In this document: piece after piece, positions 9,964 through 18,055 of the stretch
Position numbering within the stretch: the stretch's first letter is position 1
Layout: each line of letters starts with the position of its first letter
From: IMCC26256 sp037146835
GTDB lineage: Bacteria > Actinomycetota > Acidimicrobiia > IMCC26256
Reading direction: 5' to 3'
NCBI GenBank assembly: GCA_037146835.1
Contig: JBAWWI010000039.1
Coordinates: 1 to 18,055 of the forward strand
DNA length: 18,055 nucleotides
Notes under the pieces: model-generated
What the model was told of the DNA's origin: nothing
The model's database searches: none
Seen by the model: only the letters and a program-made list of their open reading frames with translations
Position numbers and translations under genes: made by a program

Positions 9964-10869
9964 ATGGCTTCCAGTAACGCTAGTTGGGCACTTGATAAAT
10001 CGAACCTCTTAACCACGGAGGAGATGGCCCAGTTTGTGGCGCGCGGCTTTGTTGAGTTTGAGGCTGTAGTGCCAGAGGAGATCAACCGCGCAGCGATCGC
10101 AGAGTTTGAACTCACGGGGATTGCTGACATGGTGCGGCCAAAGCCAAAGAGCGGCGCGCCTCTCTCTGATATCTATCCAGACCCGTCGCCTATTGGGCAG
10201 ATGCTCAGGCTTGACCGAGTACAAGGAATCATTCATAGCCTTGTAGGACTCGACGCCGTCTATGACCATGACTGGGTACACGTGCGCGAGGCGGGCGACA
10301 TTGTTGATCAGTACCTTCATCAGGATGCGATTATTGATGTAACTCGTTCCTTCGATATTCAACTCTTCTGGTTTCCACACGATGTTGTACCTGGCGGCGG
10401 GGGCACTGGTTTTGTCCCCGGCTCTCATCTGCGAAGTGTGAATCAAGCAGATATAGCGCGGTATCAAAACTTCTCTGGGCAGGCCGACTTCTCAGGGCCA
10501 GCCGGATCGATTGTTGTGTTTCATCAAGGAATGTGGCACCGAGGTCGAGCAAATCACAGCGATACTCGCCGCTGGATGTACAAGATTCGGCTCAACCCGC
10601 AGTCACCACAGGTTCGCCGCTGGAATCTTGAGGACTACGACGCAGTCAAGGGAGAGCAGAGCGACCACATCTTTGGTACCTACGATCCGCGAGCGGTCTC
10701 CGCAAAGTTTCGTACTCCTGAACCTTGGTTCGAGTTTGCAGCTAGTCGCTTAGAGACTGTCAATCGTGCACGGCTCTGGAGGTATGTAACCGGCGATGAG
10801 ACCTATGACTCGGACTGGTATCTAACGCGAACCGCGTCTCGCGAGGCCCTTGATGGAGGAGCGCGATGA
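9964..10869 (+). CDS. Phytanoyl-CoA dioxygenase (PhyH) family protein
   Basis: A 301-aa Fe(II)/2-oxoglutarate-dependent oxygenase of the PhyH family. The double-stranded beta-helix core carries the iron triad H119-x-D121 (in QYLHQDAI) and H192 (in MWHRGRANHS), with R202 or R203 ten residues on as the likely 2-oxoglutarate anchor. The glycine-rich VPGGGGTGFVPGSH (142-155) is the family's core loop. No signal peptide. Known members alpha-hydroxylate phytanoyl-CoA or act on small molecules, antibiotics and osmolytes. The acyl-CoA synthetase just upstream makes an acyl-CoA substrate attractive but unproven. The stop overlaps the start of the 90-aa gene that follows (ATGA), so the pair is translationally coupled. 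Confidence 0.88.
   Translation: MASSNASWALDKSNLLTTEEMAQFVARGFVEFEAVVPEEINRAAIAEFELTGIADMVRPKPKSGAPLSDIYPDPSPIGQMLRLDRVQGIIHSLVGLDAVYDHDWVHVREAGDIVDQYLHQDAIIDVTRSFDIQLFWFPHDVVPGGGGTGFVPGSHLRSVNQADIARYQNFSGQADFSGPAGSIVVFHQGMWHRGRANHSDTRRWMYKIRLNPQSPQVRRWNLEDYDAVKGEQSDHIFGTYDPRAVSAKFRTPEPWFEFAASRLETVNRARLWRYVTGDETYDSDWYLTRTASREALDGGAR
10855..10860 (+). promoter_or_regulatory. Ribosome binding site for the 90-aa gene
   Basis: GGAGGA, 5 bases before ATG 10866 and inside the PhyH coding end. A near-ideal site, and the main evidence that the small downstream ORF is translated. Confidence 0.7.
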
Positions 10870-11138
10870 GTATTCGTCAACAGGTTTTGTTTTTATACCT
10901 TGCATCAAGTGCACTTGATGCACCGGTAGTGGCTTGGTCGGAGTACGACGGCGCCGGAGAGGGCCCGACTCCTCCTGTGGTGGCCCACCCCTCGGCTCCG
11001 TATGCGACCGGAGTAGATGCTTTGAGAGATGGGTGGCGCCTCATCCAAGCCTCGGCACTCAACCCTCCGACACCTGGACACGAACGTGATCTGAGCTACC
11101 TGAAACACGAGTTCATCTTCGAGAAGTTGGTCGGCTGA
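10866..11138 (+). CDS. Small protein of unknown function coupled to the PhyH gene
   Basis: A 90-aa soluble protein I cannot name. Residues 1-27 are mixed (QQVLFLYLASSALDAPVVAW) and could be a strand-helix segment rather than a signal peptide, as there is no basic start or cleavage site. The middle is Pro/Gly-rich. Residues 50-88 look like a compact domain: VDALRDGWRLIQAS then PGHERDLSYLKHEFIFEKL. The aromatic/charged pattern of that half recalls short conserved bacterial hypotheticals, but this is an impression from memory. Translation is well supported: GGAGGA 5 bases upstream and a 4-bp ATGA overlap with PhyH. It may be a partner, regulator or stabiliser of the dioxygenase; that is inference. 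A candidate hairpin terminator starts immediately after its stop. Confidence 0.75.
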   Translation: MSIRQQVLFLYLASSALDAPVVAWSEYDGAGEGPTPPVVAHPSAPYATGVDALRDGWRLIQASALNPPTPGHERDLSYLKHEFIFEKLVG

Positions 11139-11170
11139 CCAGCGAAAGCTGGCATTGAAGCAAATTTTTT
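11139..11170 (+). terminator. Hairpin with GAAA loop and downstream T6, candidate terminator
   Basis: CCAGC-GAAA-GCTGG (11139-11152) forms a 5-bp stem with a stable GNRA-type loop directly after the 90-aa gene's stop. T6 follows at 11165-11170, 12 bases from the stem, which is farther than in a classic intrinsic terminator. A competing stem TGGTC-GGCT-GACCA (11128-11141) shares bases with it. The hairpin also lies at the 3' end of the convergent DUF1501 gene and may serve both. Confidence 0.4.
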
Positions 11171-12371
11171 ATGGGGTAACCACGCCGAGGGGCGCGTATG
11201 TGTGCCCAGGGAACAACGAAGACGGTGAGGCAACCCCGAGCACACCGCGAGCACAGTCGCCCAGCACATTCCTGAAATCAACGGTTGGTACAACGTCGCC
11301 GCGCTGGCCGATGGTCGAAGCATTGAGGCCTGCCCATTCGCCATGAACGCCGCCGATCGCACGCGCCCCCATCACCAACATCGCCGAGCCATATCCGTGG
11401 TCGGTTCCACCGGACCCGTTCTCTGCAACTCTGCGCCCGAACTCCGTCATTACCACGGTCGTTACATCGTTGAGCCCGCGCGCATCAAGATCGGCTTGGA
11501 ATTCCCCGAGATACGTGTCGAGTCCGGCGAGTAGGTCCCGCATCAAACCGGTGGTAGCGGTTCCCATGTCGTGATGCGTGTCCCAACCAGTTATATCCAC
11601 TGTAGCGACTTCAATGCCAAGGTTAGCGGCGAGAAGAGTCGCGAGGTCTGTCAGTGATCGGGTTGTTTTGTCTGCGGCATTAGAGCCCGCTAGGGGAGCA
11701 ATTCGTACTGCGGCATCTAAGGCCTGTATCCCCGTCTTCTCTGCTGCAAGATCTCCGAAGTGCGAGTCTCGCAGAAGTGTGGAGATCCCCTCCACATTGG
11801 GATTCAGTCCAAAGCGGCGGATCGACGGAACTCCAAGGGATTTATAACCGCGGAGACTTAGCGGGGTTGTACCTGAGACTGCAGTCGCTCGAAAAATCGA
11901 GGTATTCGAACCCGGGTACAACGATAGATATCTGCCGAGCCAGCCCTTTGCATCCGGTGGCGTTGAAGTTGCACCAGCCTCGCACAGGTCCTGTGCTGAG
12001 AAATGGCTTCGATTACCTGCCAGATTCCCTACTCCCGGGATTACGGCCAAACGCCCTGCGCCGAATAGTGCATGAAGTCGTGTCATGGCTGGGTGCAGTC
12101 CGAACTGGCCGTCTAGGTCTAGGACGCTCTCAGCAGGAATCGAAATAGTTGGACGGGCATCAAAATAGGCAGCCTCCGTATAAGGAACGACTGTGCTGAG
12201 GTGATCCTGCCCGCCGCGCAGAAATATAAAGACAAGTCTTCCGCGCGGAGCAGCAAATGCACTTGGTGCTCTAAGTGATTGAGCAACTAAGGCACTGCTG
12301 GATAACGCGGTAACGCCTGCTGTGGCGGCGCCTGCCTTGAGGACGCTTCTACGCGTTGGAGTGAAACTCAC
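11169..12371 (-). CDS. DUF1501 family protein with Tat signal
   Basis: A 400-aa exported protein of the DUF1501 family (PF07394, related to the sulfatase/alkaline phosphatase fold). The N-terminus has a twin-arginine signal: TRRSVLKAG (residues 6-14) followed by a hydrophobic Ala-rich stretch and an AFA site near residue 40, so the protein is probably folded with a cofactor or metal before export. Family marks are LVFIFLRGGQDHLS (46-59), GVGNLAGNRSHFSAQD, and near the C-terminus TEFGRRVAENGSGGTDHGYGS. The GTG start overlaps the DUF1800 stop (GTGA), showing coupling. DUF1501 and DUF1800 genes are adjacent in many bacteria, but the activity is unknown; phosphatase or sulfatase-like hydrolysis is only suggested by fold. 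It ends facing the PhyH operon. Confidence 0.9.
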   Translation of the reverse strand: MSFTPTRRSVLKAGAATAGVTALSSSALVAQSLRAPSAFAAPRGRLVFIFLRGGQDHLSTVVPYTEAAYFDARPTISIPAESVLDLDGQFGLHPAMTRLHALFGAGRLAVIPGVGNLAGNRSHFSAQDLCEAGATSTPPDAKGWLGRYLSLYPGSNTSIFRATAVSGTTPLSLRGYKSLGVPSIRRFGLNPNVEGISTLLRDSHFGDLAAEKTGIQALDAAVRIAPLAGSNAADKTTRSLTDLATLLAANLGIEVATVDITGWDTHHDMGTATTGLMRDLLAGLDTYLGEFQADLDARGLNDVTTVVMTEFGRRVAENGSGGTDHGYGSAMLVMGARAIGGVHGEWAGLNASTIGQRGDVVPTVDFRNVLGDCARGVLGVASPSSLFPGHTYAPLGVVTP

Positions 12372-13921
12372 CTGTAGTTCCCATCTACTGAGCAGATAAC
12401 CCCGAGCATGATTGTGGAGATTGCCATGGCGATCTGACTACTCGTCGGCCTTGAGGTGTTGCTCCAGCCAAGTTGTTTGTTGAGGAGTTTCTTGCCGACC
12501 TCCGTTGTATTTTCTTGCATTACTGCCATGCTGATTACGTCATAAATCTCAGAAGCGCTCCGGCCCGCGCAGGCGGCTCTCATCGTGTCGGTGACTCCGG
12601 AGGGAATGGTGAACTGCGGAATTGAATTGAGAAGAATTCCCCCCGCGAGATTCCATCGAGCCAAATCTCCGCCAGCACTGAGCCAAGAGATCTCGTCATC
12701 TGGGTAACCGTTGGGCGCGTCCCATCGGAATGGGATCTGGTTTAACGATCCGTAAAGAATATTGAACGAGTTGAGATCGCTACTCGCGGCGGGCACCGCG
12801 ATACCCGATCTGGCTGCCCGCATTACGAAAGCTAAAAAGTCAGATGGTCTCCGATATTTTTTACCAGCGGAGGCCGCGAAACTTGGGTGCCCAATCATTG
12901 CTTGGATTACAGGGACAATTGCGCTCCCGTTGAGTGCCCAGGCTTCTGCCATGGCATCGATGAGAGCTGGCTCGGGCTTATCAGCGACGAATCTCCTAGC
13001 GATCTTCGTACAGACATTGCGAGCCGTCTCGGTCCGCATTGCTAACCACTGGAAGAACTGGACTCCATGAGACAAGTAATTGGTGTCGTTTGGGCGGGTC
13101 CAACCCATGATTGTCAGCGGTGCTGTGTCGTGGCGAGCGATACGGAATGTGAACTGTCCGGTAGTTCCAGCGATGCCCCAGCCTGTGAGAAGTCGAGCAA
13201 GGCTAACTACATCCTGCTCCGTGTATCCGCCCTCGACGCCAACGGTGTGAAGCTCGAGAACCTCGCGGGCATAGTTTTCGTTTATTGCACCAACATTAGA
13301 GATGTAATTATCCAAGTAGAGGAGCATCGCTGGGCTCTGAGCGCTAGCTACGAGTAAGTCTGAGAACTTGCCGAGAGCATGTCTGCGGATTACTTCGCGG
13401 TCCTCAACGATCTTGTAAAGCTGGTGTCGGCGATCCTCAAAGTAGATGTTGAAGTGGTCATTCCAAAACTCCACCATGCGCTCAAATAGTTGAGCAGGGC
13501 TTTCAACGGACCTAATTACACTTGCAAACTGAAGTTGCCACCCGGGATTCGGAACGGTAGTGGGATACGCGAGAGTCATCTCTGAGTAGGTCATTGCAAG
13601 GGAAGTCAGACCGGCGATCTTTGCGTCGGTGGCAGATGTGTTGATTGTCCCTGGATTCAACTGCTCTGCGAGCCAGGCGCTCTCGCCCATCGAACGAATG
13701 CGCGCGAGTTCTGGGGATGAAGGGCCGAAAGTAAGCCGCCGAAGCAGATGAACATTGCGATCGTACGGAGAAGACGTGAAGTCACAAGCTGCAAGCGCTG
13801 CGCCTCCAAGTGCGATAAAGGCAGCCTTTAGCGGACTACTAAGAATGCCCCTGCGTGAAACCCCGTCAGTGTTCTCCGCTGGAGACTCAACGCTTGGCAT
13901 TGAAGCCAATTGCTCTGTCAT
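12368..13921 (-). CDS. DUF1800 family protein, predicted Tat lipoprotein
   Basis: A 517-aa member of the DUF1800 family (PF08811). The N-terminal signal contains VSRRGILSS (R23, R24) and a hydrophobic stretch ending in the lipobox LAAC with C46, so it is predicted to be exported by Tat and lipid-anchored on the outer face of the membrane. Family features: LLRRLTFGPSSPELARI (about 59-75), MVEFWNDHFNIYFE, GKFSDLLVASAQSPAMLLYL, and NENYAREVLELHTVG, the most conserved part of the family. No catalytic role is established for DUF1800. ATG at 13921 follows a good promoter with almost no leader. It is the first gene of the pair; its TGA overlaps the GTG of the DUF1501 gene. The two products probably act together at the cell surface. 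Confidence 0.9.
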   Translation of the reverse strand: MTEQLASMPSVESPAENTDGVSRRGILSSPLKAAFIALGGAALAACDFTSSPYDRNVHLLRRLTFGPSSPELARIRSMGESAWLAEQLNPGTINTSATDAKIAGLTSLAMTYSEMTLAYPTTVPNPGWQLQFASVIRSVESPAQLFERMVEFWNDHFNIYFEDRRHQLYKIVEDREVIRRHALGKFSDLLVASAQSPAMLLYLDNYISNVGAINENYAREVLELHTVGVEGGYTEQDVVSLARLLTGWGIAGTTGQFTFRIARHDTAPLTIMGWTRPNDTNYLSHGVQFFQWLAMRTETARNVCTKIARRFVADKPEPALIDAMAEAWALNGSAIVPVIQAMIGHPSFAASAGKKYRRPSDFLAFVMRAARSGIAVPAASSDLNSFNILYGSLNQIPFRWDAPNGYPDDEISWLSAGGDLARWNLAGGILLNSIPQFTIPSGVTDTMRAACAGRSASEIYDVISMAVMQENTTEVGKKLLNKQLGWSNTSRPTSSQIAMAISTIMLGVICSVDGNYR

Positions 13922-13927
13922 CCCCTA

Positions 13928-13956
13928 AGTATCGGGGAGCTGCTTCAATTTTTCAA
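13928..13956 (-). promoter_or_regulatory. Promoter for the DUF1800-DUF1501 operon
   Basis: On the minus strand TTGAAA (13951-13956) and GATACT (13928-13933) are separated by exactly 17 bases. The -10 ends 6 bases before ATG 13921, so the transcript should be leaderless; there is no Shine-Dalgarno sequence. This is the best promoter match in the window. Confidence 0.5.
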
Positions 13957-13962
13957 GAGAAC

Positions 13963-13979
13963 TATCTAATAATTTGATA
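13963..13979. promoter_or_regulatory. AT-rich quasi-palindrome, candidate operator or UP element
   Basis: TATCTAATAATTTGATA is symmetrical about its centre in 7 of 8 base pairs. It lies 6 bases upstream of the DUF1800 -35 box in the 158-bp divergent spacer. It could bind a dimeric regulator or, being A/T-rich and adjacent to -35, act as an UP element. The rest of the spacer has a direct repeat GCTAGTT (14011-14017, 14021-14027) of unknown meaning. Confidence 0.35.
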
Positions 13980-14079
13980 AGACTTGCTTAGGAGTTGCAG
14001 CATTCAGGGGGCTAGTTCTTGCTAGTTTCAGGGCCTCGGGCGGGTCAGAGCATTTGAAGCAATCAGATTTGGGGGAGTC

Positions 14080-15288
14080 ATGACAGGCTTTAAGGGTAGG
14101 TCTAAGGGTGCGTCTCAGGGTAGGTCTAACGGCAGAAGGAATTATCCATTTAGGGTGGTAGTAGGAGCGGCGACTTCTCTGTTTGCGTTGACCTCGATTT
14201 CGATAGTTCCTGCGGTGGCTGTGTCTGCAACGAAAAAAGGCACTCCAGAACCCGCATACGCAAAGCCTGGACCGTATGCCGTAGGTGTCACAACACTCTC
14301 GCTGCCAGATCGCAAGATCGAGGTTTATTACCCAGCCAAGACGGGGAGCACTAAGGGCAAGAAGCGCGCTACCTATCTACAGACTGACGCGATTCCCGCC
14401 GACATCCTTGCTGGTCTCCCTGCCGTACCGGCTGGAACTGATCTCTCTGTGACTATTCCTGCGTACCTCAATGTTCCCGTTGCAGCATCGAAGTTCCCGA
14501 TCGTTCTTTTTTCTCACGGTGCTGGCGGGTGGAGAGGTGTCTACGGCTATCCACTATCAGGCCTCGCGTCTTGGGGTTTCGTGGTCGCATCGGTTGACTT
14601 CACTGAGTATGGACTTCTCTCGCAGTTCCTCGGAACCGGCGGCGCAGCTGATCCGAACCGTAGAACGAAGATCTCGGCTACCGCGATTGCAGCGCTTGAC
14701 TTGGTTGTAGCGGAGAACACGGCCAAGGGAAGCAGATTCAAAGGGCACTTGTTGCCAGGAAAAGTTGGAGCAGTTGGCCACTCGGCGGGTGGCGGGACAA
14801 TGTTCAGTCTCCTAGATAACAAGCGTATTTCGTCGATAGTTGGCTGGGCTCCAGTAGGGCCGCAGACCCCTGTTACCTCTCATACCCCAACGATGCTGAT
14901 CACTGGGGCAGAGGACATTGCAATTACTCCGGCATCGGCGGCTGCTACTTATGCATCCTTGAACGCGCCGAAGCGTTTCGTTGAGATTGGCAAGCTTGGG
15001 CACAATGCGTTTAGCGATGCGTGTCTTGCTATTCGTTCTGGAACCGACTTGATCGGGATCGCTAAGGGTCTAGGTATCGGTATCCCAGATCGACTCCTAG
15101 AATTGGGTCGTAATGGTTGTGGCGTTGATTCGCTCGGCACCAAGAAGGGCTGGCAGATAATTCAGCAGTTCACAGTTGCCGAACTTCGCAAAGACTTAGG
15201 CATCAATAAAGCCCCCATCGGGCTTACTCCAGCTTCTGCTAAGTCGTTCCCTGGGGTCACAATTACTTACAAACAACAACTCAAATAG
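14080..15288 (+). CDS. Secreted alpha/beta hydrolase (dienelactone hydrolase / PAF-acetylhydrolase-like)
   Basis: A 402-aa predicted secreted esterase or lipase-like enzyme. The signal peptide has an unusually long basic n-region (residues 1-25, with three KGRS-like repeats), a hydrophobic core at 26-46 and a likely cut near AVA or VSA (47-50). The catalytic set is visible: oxyanion loop FSHGAGG (144-150), nucleophile S235 in GHSAGG, acid D279 in ITGAED, and H308 in LGHNAF. C315 and C347 could form a disulfide outside the cell. The architecture fits the predicted dienelactone hydrolase group (COG4188-like) that also includes PAF-acetylhydrolase and polyester hydrolase relatives; the substrate is open. 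ATG 14080 follows GGGGGAG with only 2 bases spacing, an awkward ribosome site, but no better in-frame start precedes the signal peptide. Confidence 0.88.
   Translation: MTGFKGRSKGASQGRSNGRRNYPFRVVVGAATSLFALTSISIVPAVAVSATKKGTPEPAYAKPGPYAVGVTTLSLPDRKIEVYYPAKTGSTKGKKRATYLQTDAIPADILAGLPAVPAGTDLSVTIPAYLNVPVAASKFPIVLFSHGAGGWRGVYGYPLSGLASWGFVVASVDFTEYGLLSQFLGTGGAADPNRRTKISATAIAALDLVVAENTAKGSRFKGHLLPGKVGAVGHSAGGGTMFSLLDNKRISSIVGWAPVGPQTPVTSHTPTMLITGAEDIAITPASAAATYASLNAPKRFVEIGKLGHNAFSDACLAIRSGTDLIGIAKGLGIGIPDRLLELGRNGCGVDSLGTKKGWQIIQQFTVAELRKDLGINKAPIGLTPASAKSFPGVTITYKQQLK
14092..14127 (+). repeat. Three 12-bp in-frame repeats in the signal n-region
   Basis: AAGGGTAGGTCT, AAGGGTGCGTCT and CAGGGTAGGTCT follow each other at 14092, 14104 and 14116. 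They encode KGRS, KGAS and QGRS, lengthening the basic n-region of the hydrolase signal peptide. Confidence 0.75.
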
Positions 15289-15349
15289 GCGCGTTGCCTT
15301 AGTGTGAGGCTCGTCAACATTTGAGTTACACAACAAGACGGAGTGCAGA

Positions 15350-17011
15350 GTGAGCGATACGACGATCTACACAGCGTCGAAGATCGTCACGATGCATTCC
15401 TCAAATCCTGTTGCGCATGCCGTGGCCGTGAGAGATGGTCGCGTTCTTGCTGTCGGCTCGTTGGAGGAATGCCAAGCTTGGGGCCCCCACGTACTTGATG
15501 AGCGCTACTCCGATTCAGTACTTCTCCCCGGGTTCATTGAAGCGCATGGCCACACAATGGACGCGCTAAACACAGAGAAAACATACGTTGGATACTTTGA
15601 TTACCCCCTCGCTGATGGTTCAATCGTGCGCGGGGTTACCTCGACAGCTGCACTGATTGCTCGGCTGACCGAGATCGAGGCAGATCTTGGCCCTGATGAG
15701 ATTCTCTTAGCCAATGGACTCGATCCGATCTTCTTCCAGGGAGAGCCCAGGCTTACATGCCGAGATCTAGATGCGGTCTCAACGACACGGCAGATATTTA
15801 TTCGCCATGCGAGTGGCCACCTCGCAACGGTGAACTCTGCACTTATGGAGGCTGAAGGAATTACTCGCGATTCATTGACACCTGGAGTTGGCAAGGACGA
15901 GAGTGGCGATCCGAATGGAGAGCTTCGCGAACCGCCGGCAATGTCTCTGGCGAGCAGAGCATTTCGAGAGATGCAGATCCGGAGTATTAATCCTGACTTA
16001 GTACGAACACATGCCGAGATGGCACGCAACGCTGGAGTCACAACTTCTACAGAGTTGATCGGCCTGATGCTCCTATTGCCTCAGCAATTAGAGGCATGGC
16101 ACGAGATTGTCGATGCGCCAGATTTCCCGGGCCGCATGGTTCTATACAACCTGCCCTCTATGCCGGGTACCTCTGCCGATTATGACGCCATGGCTGAGGC
16201 GTTCCTAGCCCTTAAAAAGTCCGACACTGCGAAGATGCGCAATGGCGGGGTCAAACTGATTATCGACGGTTCGATACAGGGATGGACCGCCAAGATGCAG
16301 TGGCCGGGGTATTTCAGCGGCGAAGACAACGCGCATTTATTGACAACGCCAGAGGAGTTAAAAGAAACAGTCAAAGCATTCCACCGACGTCGTATCAATA
16401 TCAATGCTCACTGCAACGGGAATGCCGCTACCGAGATATTCCTTGACGCAGTTGAGGATGCGCTCATCGACTTTGCTTGGCTTGATCATCGCCATGTTGT
16501 GCAGCACTCCCAGACCGCTACATCAGCACAGTATCGGCGTATGGCGAAACTAGGGGTCTGTGCCAATATTTTTACGAACCACATTTGGTACTGGGGCGAC
16601 CAGCACGCATCGATAACGATGGGGCCAGATCGAGTGCGAAGTATGTGGGCGTGTCGAACCGCTCTCGACGCTGGTGTGCCCATTTCGTTACATACAGACT
16701 CTGGCGTTACACCAATCGGTCATCTGATGACGATGTGGTGTGCAGTGAATCGAATTACTCCCTCGGGTCGAGTGCTAGGCGAGGCTGAGCGAATCACAGC
16801 GTACGAGGCGCTTTATGCGGCAACACTCGGTGCCGCTTACCAACTTCACTTAGACCATGAAATTGGGAGCATAGAGACGGGCAAGCGAGCAGATTTCGCG
16901 GTCGTCGATTCATCGCCATTGGATGTTGACCCGCTAGCGATACGTGACATAAAGGTCTTTGGGATCGTCGTTGGTGGCGAGCACTTCAAGGTTCCCCAGA
17001 TTGTCAAGTGA
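15350..17011 (+). CDS. YtcJ-like metal-dependent amidohydrolase
   Basis: A 553-aa cytoplasmic hydrolase of the amidohydrolase superfamily, Amidohydro_3/YtcJ branch (PF07969). Metal-site signatures: HGH (H66, H68) in GFIEAHGH, K302 in VKLIIDGS, H354 in INAHCNGNA, H386 in HVVQHSQTA and D450 in SLHTDSG. The composite beta-sandwich is formed by the N-terminal 60 residues and the last 50, which include GKRADFAVVD. Such enzymes hydrolyse amides, N-formyl or N-acyl groups; the substrate is not predictable. The GTG start is preceded by GGAG with a 6-base spacer. It is 61 bp after the esterase gene and its TGA overlaps the AGGAG of the next gene, a CobW GTPase, so the latter two are one operon. Confidence 0.9.
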   Translation: MSDTTIYTASKIVTMHSSNPVAHAVAVRDGRVLAVGSLEECQAWGPHVLDERYSDSVLLPGFIEAHGHTMDALNTEKTYVGYFDYPLADGSIVRGVTSTAALIARLTEIEADLGPDEILLANGLDPIFFQGEPRLTCRDLDAVSTTRQIFIRHASGHLATVNSALMEAEGITRDSLTPGVGKDESGDPNGELREPPAMSLASRAFREMQIRSINPDLVRTHAEMARNAGVTTSTELIGLMLLLPQQLEAWHEIVDAPDFPGRMVLYNLPSMPGTSADYDAMAEAFLALKKSDTAKMRNGGVKLIIDGSIQGWTAKMQWPGYFSGEDNAHLLTTPEELKETVKAFHRRRININAHCNGNAATEIFLDAVEDALIDFAWLDHRHVVQHSQTATSAQYRRMAKLGVCANIFTNHIWYWGDQHASITMGPDRVRSMWACRTALDAGVPISLHTDSGVTPIGHLMTMWCAVNRITPSGRVLGEAERITAYEALYAATLGAAYQLHLDHEIGSIETGKRADFAVVDSSPLDVDPLAIRDIKVFGIVVGGEHFKVPQIVK

Positions 17012-17015
17012 GGAG
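17011..17015 (+). promoter_or_regulatory. Ribosome binding site for the CobW-family gene
   Basis: AGGAG, whose first base is the last base of the amidohydrolase stop codon, lies 5 bases before GTG 17021. It supports the GTG start and reinitiation between the two genes. Confidence 0.7.
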
Positions 17016-17020
17016 AATCG

Positions 17021-17980
<960 letters not shown>

Positions 17981-17985
17981 TCAAG

Positions 17986-18055
17986 ATGGCAGCGGAGAAA
18001 CAAGTTGATTGGTTTGGAATCACTCGGCGTAACGCGCGCTCGGTGCAGACCACTA
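17986..18055 (+). CDS. 5' end of a further ORF, cut by the window edge
   Basis: An ATG 5 bp after the CobW-family stop opens a frame that stays open to the last base. The 23 visible residues begin MAAEKQVDWFGITRRNARS and suggest a soluble N-terminus. No clear Shine-Dalgarno precedes it, but the tight spacing would allow coupled translation. I do not recognise the family from so short a piece. Confidence 0.4.
   Translation, partial: MAAEKQVDWFGITRRNARSVQTT

Noticed and set aside
10009..10467. 152-codon open frame on the minus strand inside the PhyH gene
   Set aside because: It lies wholly within a gene with intact catalytic motifs on the other strand and has no recognisable domain; a shadow frame.
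15294..15316. Small stem GCCT/AGGC between the esterase and amidohydrolase genes
   Set aside because: Four base pairs and no T-run; likely chance. The 61-bp gap shows neither a clear terminator nor a clear promoter.

Overview
The window looks like a piece of an actinobacterial chromosome, most likely from an uncultivated, moderate-GC lineage such as the Acidimicrobiia. This is inferred from gene content and style: a Thr/Pro/Gly-rich single-pass membrane protein, an ABC pair of the 'exporter of polyketide antibiotics' type, Tat-exported DUF1800/DUF1501 proteins, many lipid-metabolism enzymes, GTG/TTG starts, and several start codons that sit directly behind a TAnnnT -10-like box with no Shine-Dalgarno sequence. 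No rRNA, tRNA, CRISPR array, transposase, integrase or phage gene was seen, so it reads as a core or ordinary accessory region rather than a mobile island.

Layout. Positions 1-1265: a fatty acid hydroxylase/sterol desaturase family membrane enzyme (+) converges, with an 11-bp overlap, on a small Thr-rich membrane protein (-) whose C-terminal repeats form a DNA minisatellite. 1266-1487: a divergent intergenic region with a perfect 14-bp palindrome. 1488-4033: a two-gene ABC exporter operon (ATPase plus 12-TM-type permease) with ATGA overlap. 4125-6029: a class III zinc alkylsulfatase (SdsA1-like) with every zinc ligand in place but no signal peptide. 6048-8121 (-): a PLP sugar-type aminotransferase followed by a GT-A-like glycosyltransferase, an apparent surface-glycan operon. 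8122-8364: a divergent spacer with three direct repeats. 8365-11138 (+): acyl-CoA synthetase, then a PhyH-family dioxygenase translationally coupled to a 90-aa conserved-looking protein. 11169-13921 (-): DUF1800 (Tat lipoprotein) and DUF1501 (Tat) in a GTGA-overlapping operon. 13922-14079: divergent promoter region with an AT-rich quasi-palindrome. 14080-15288 (+): a secreted alpha/beta hydrolase. 15350-17980 (+): a YtcJ-type metal-dependent amidohydrolase and a CobW/G3E GTPase in one operon. 17986-end: the start of a further, truncated ORF.

How the genes may work together (inference). Lipid and surfactant handling recurs: hydroxylase, alkylsulfatase with an SCP2-like domain, acyl-CoA synthetase and PhyH. 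Together they could let the cell strip sulfate from alkyl sulfates, activate the resulting chains and alpha-hydroxylate branched ones, although they are not one operon. The amidohydrolase/CobW pair suggests a dedicated metallochaperone for a metalloenzyme. No wholly new multi-gene defence or catalytic system is evident. The best leads are the PhyH-coupled small protein, the DUF1800/DUF1501 pair, the amidohydrolase-CobW pair, and the split between leaderless and Shine-Dalgarno-led starts.
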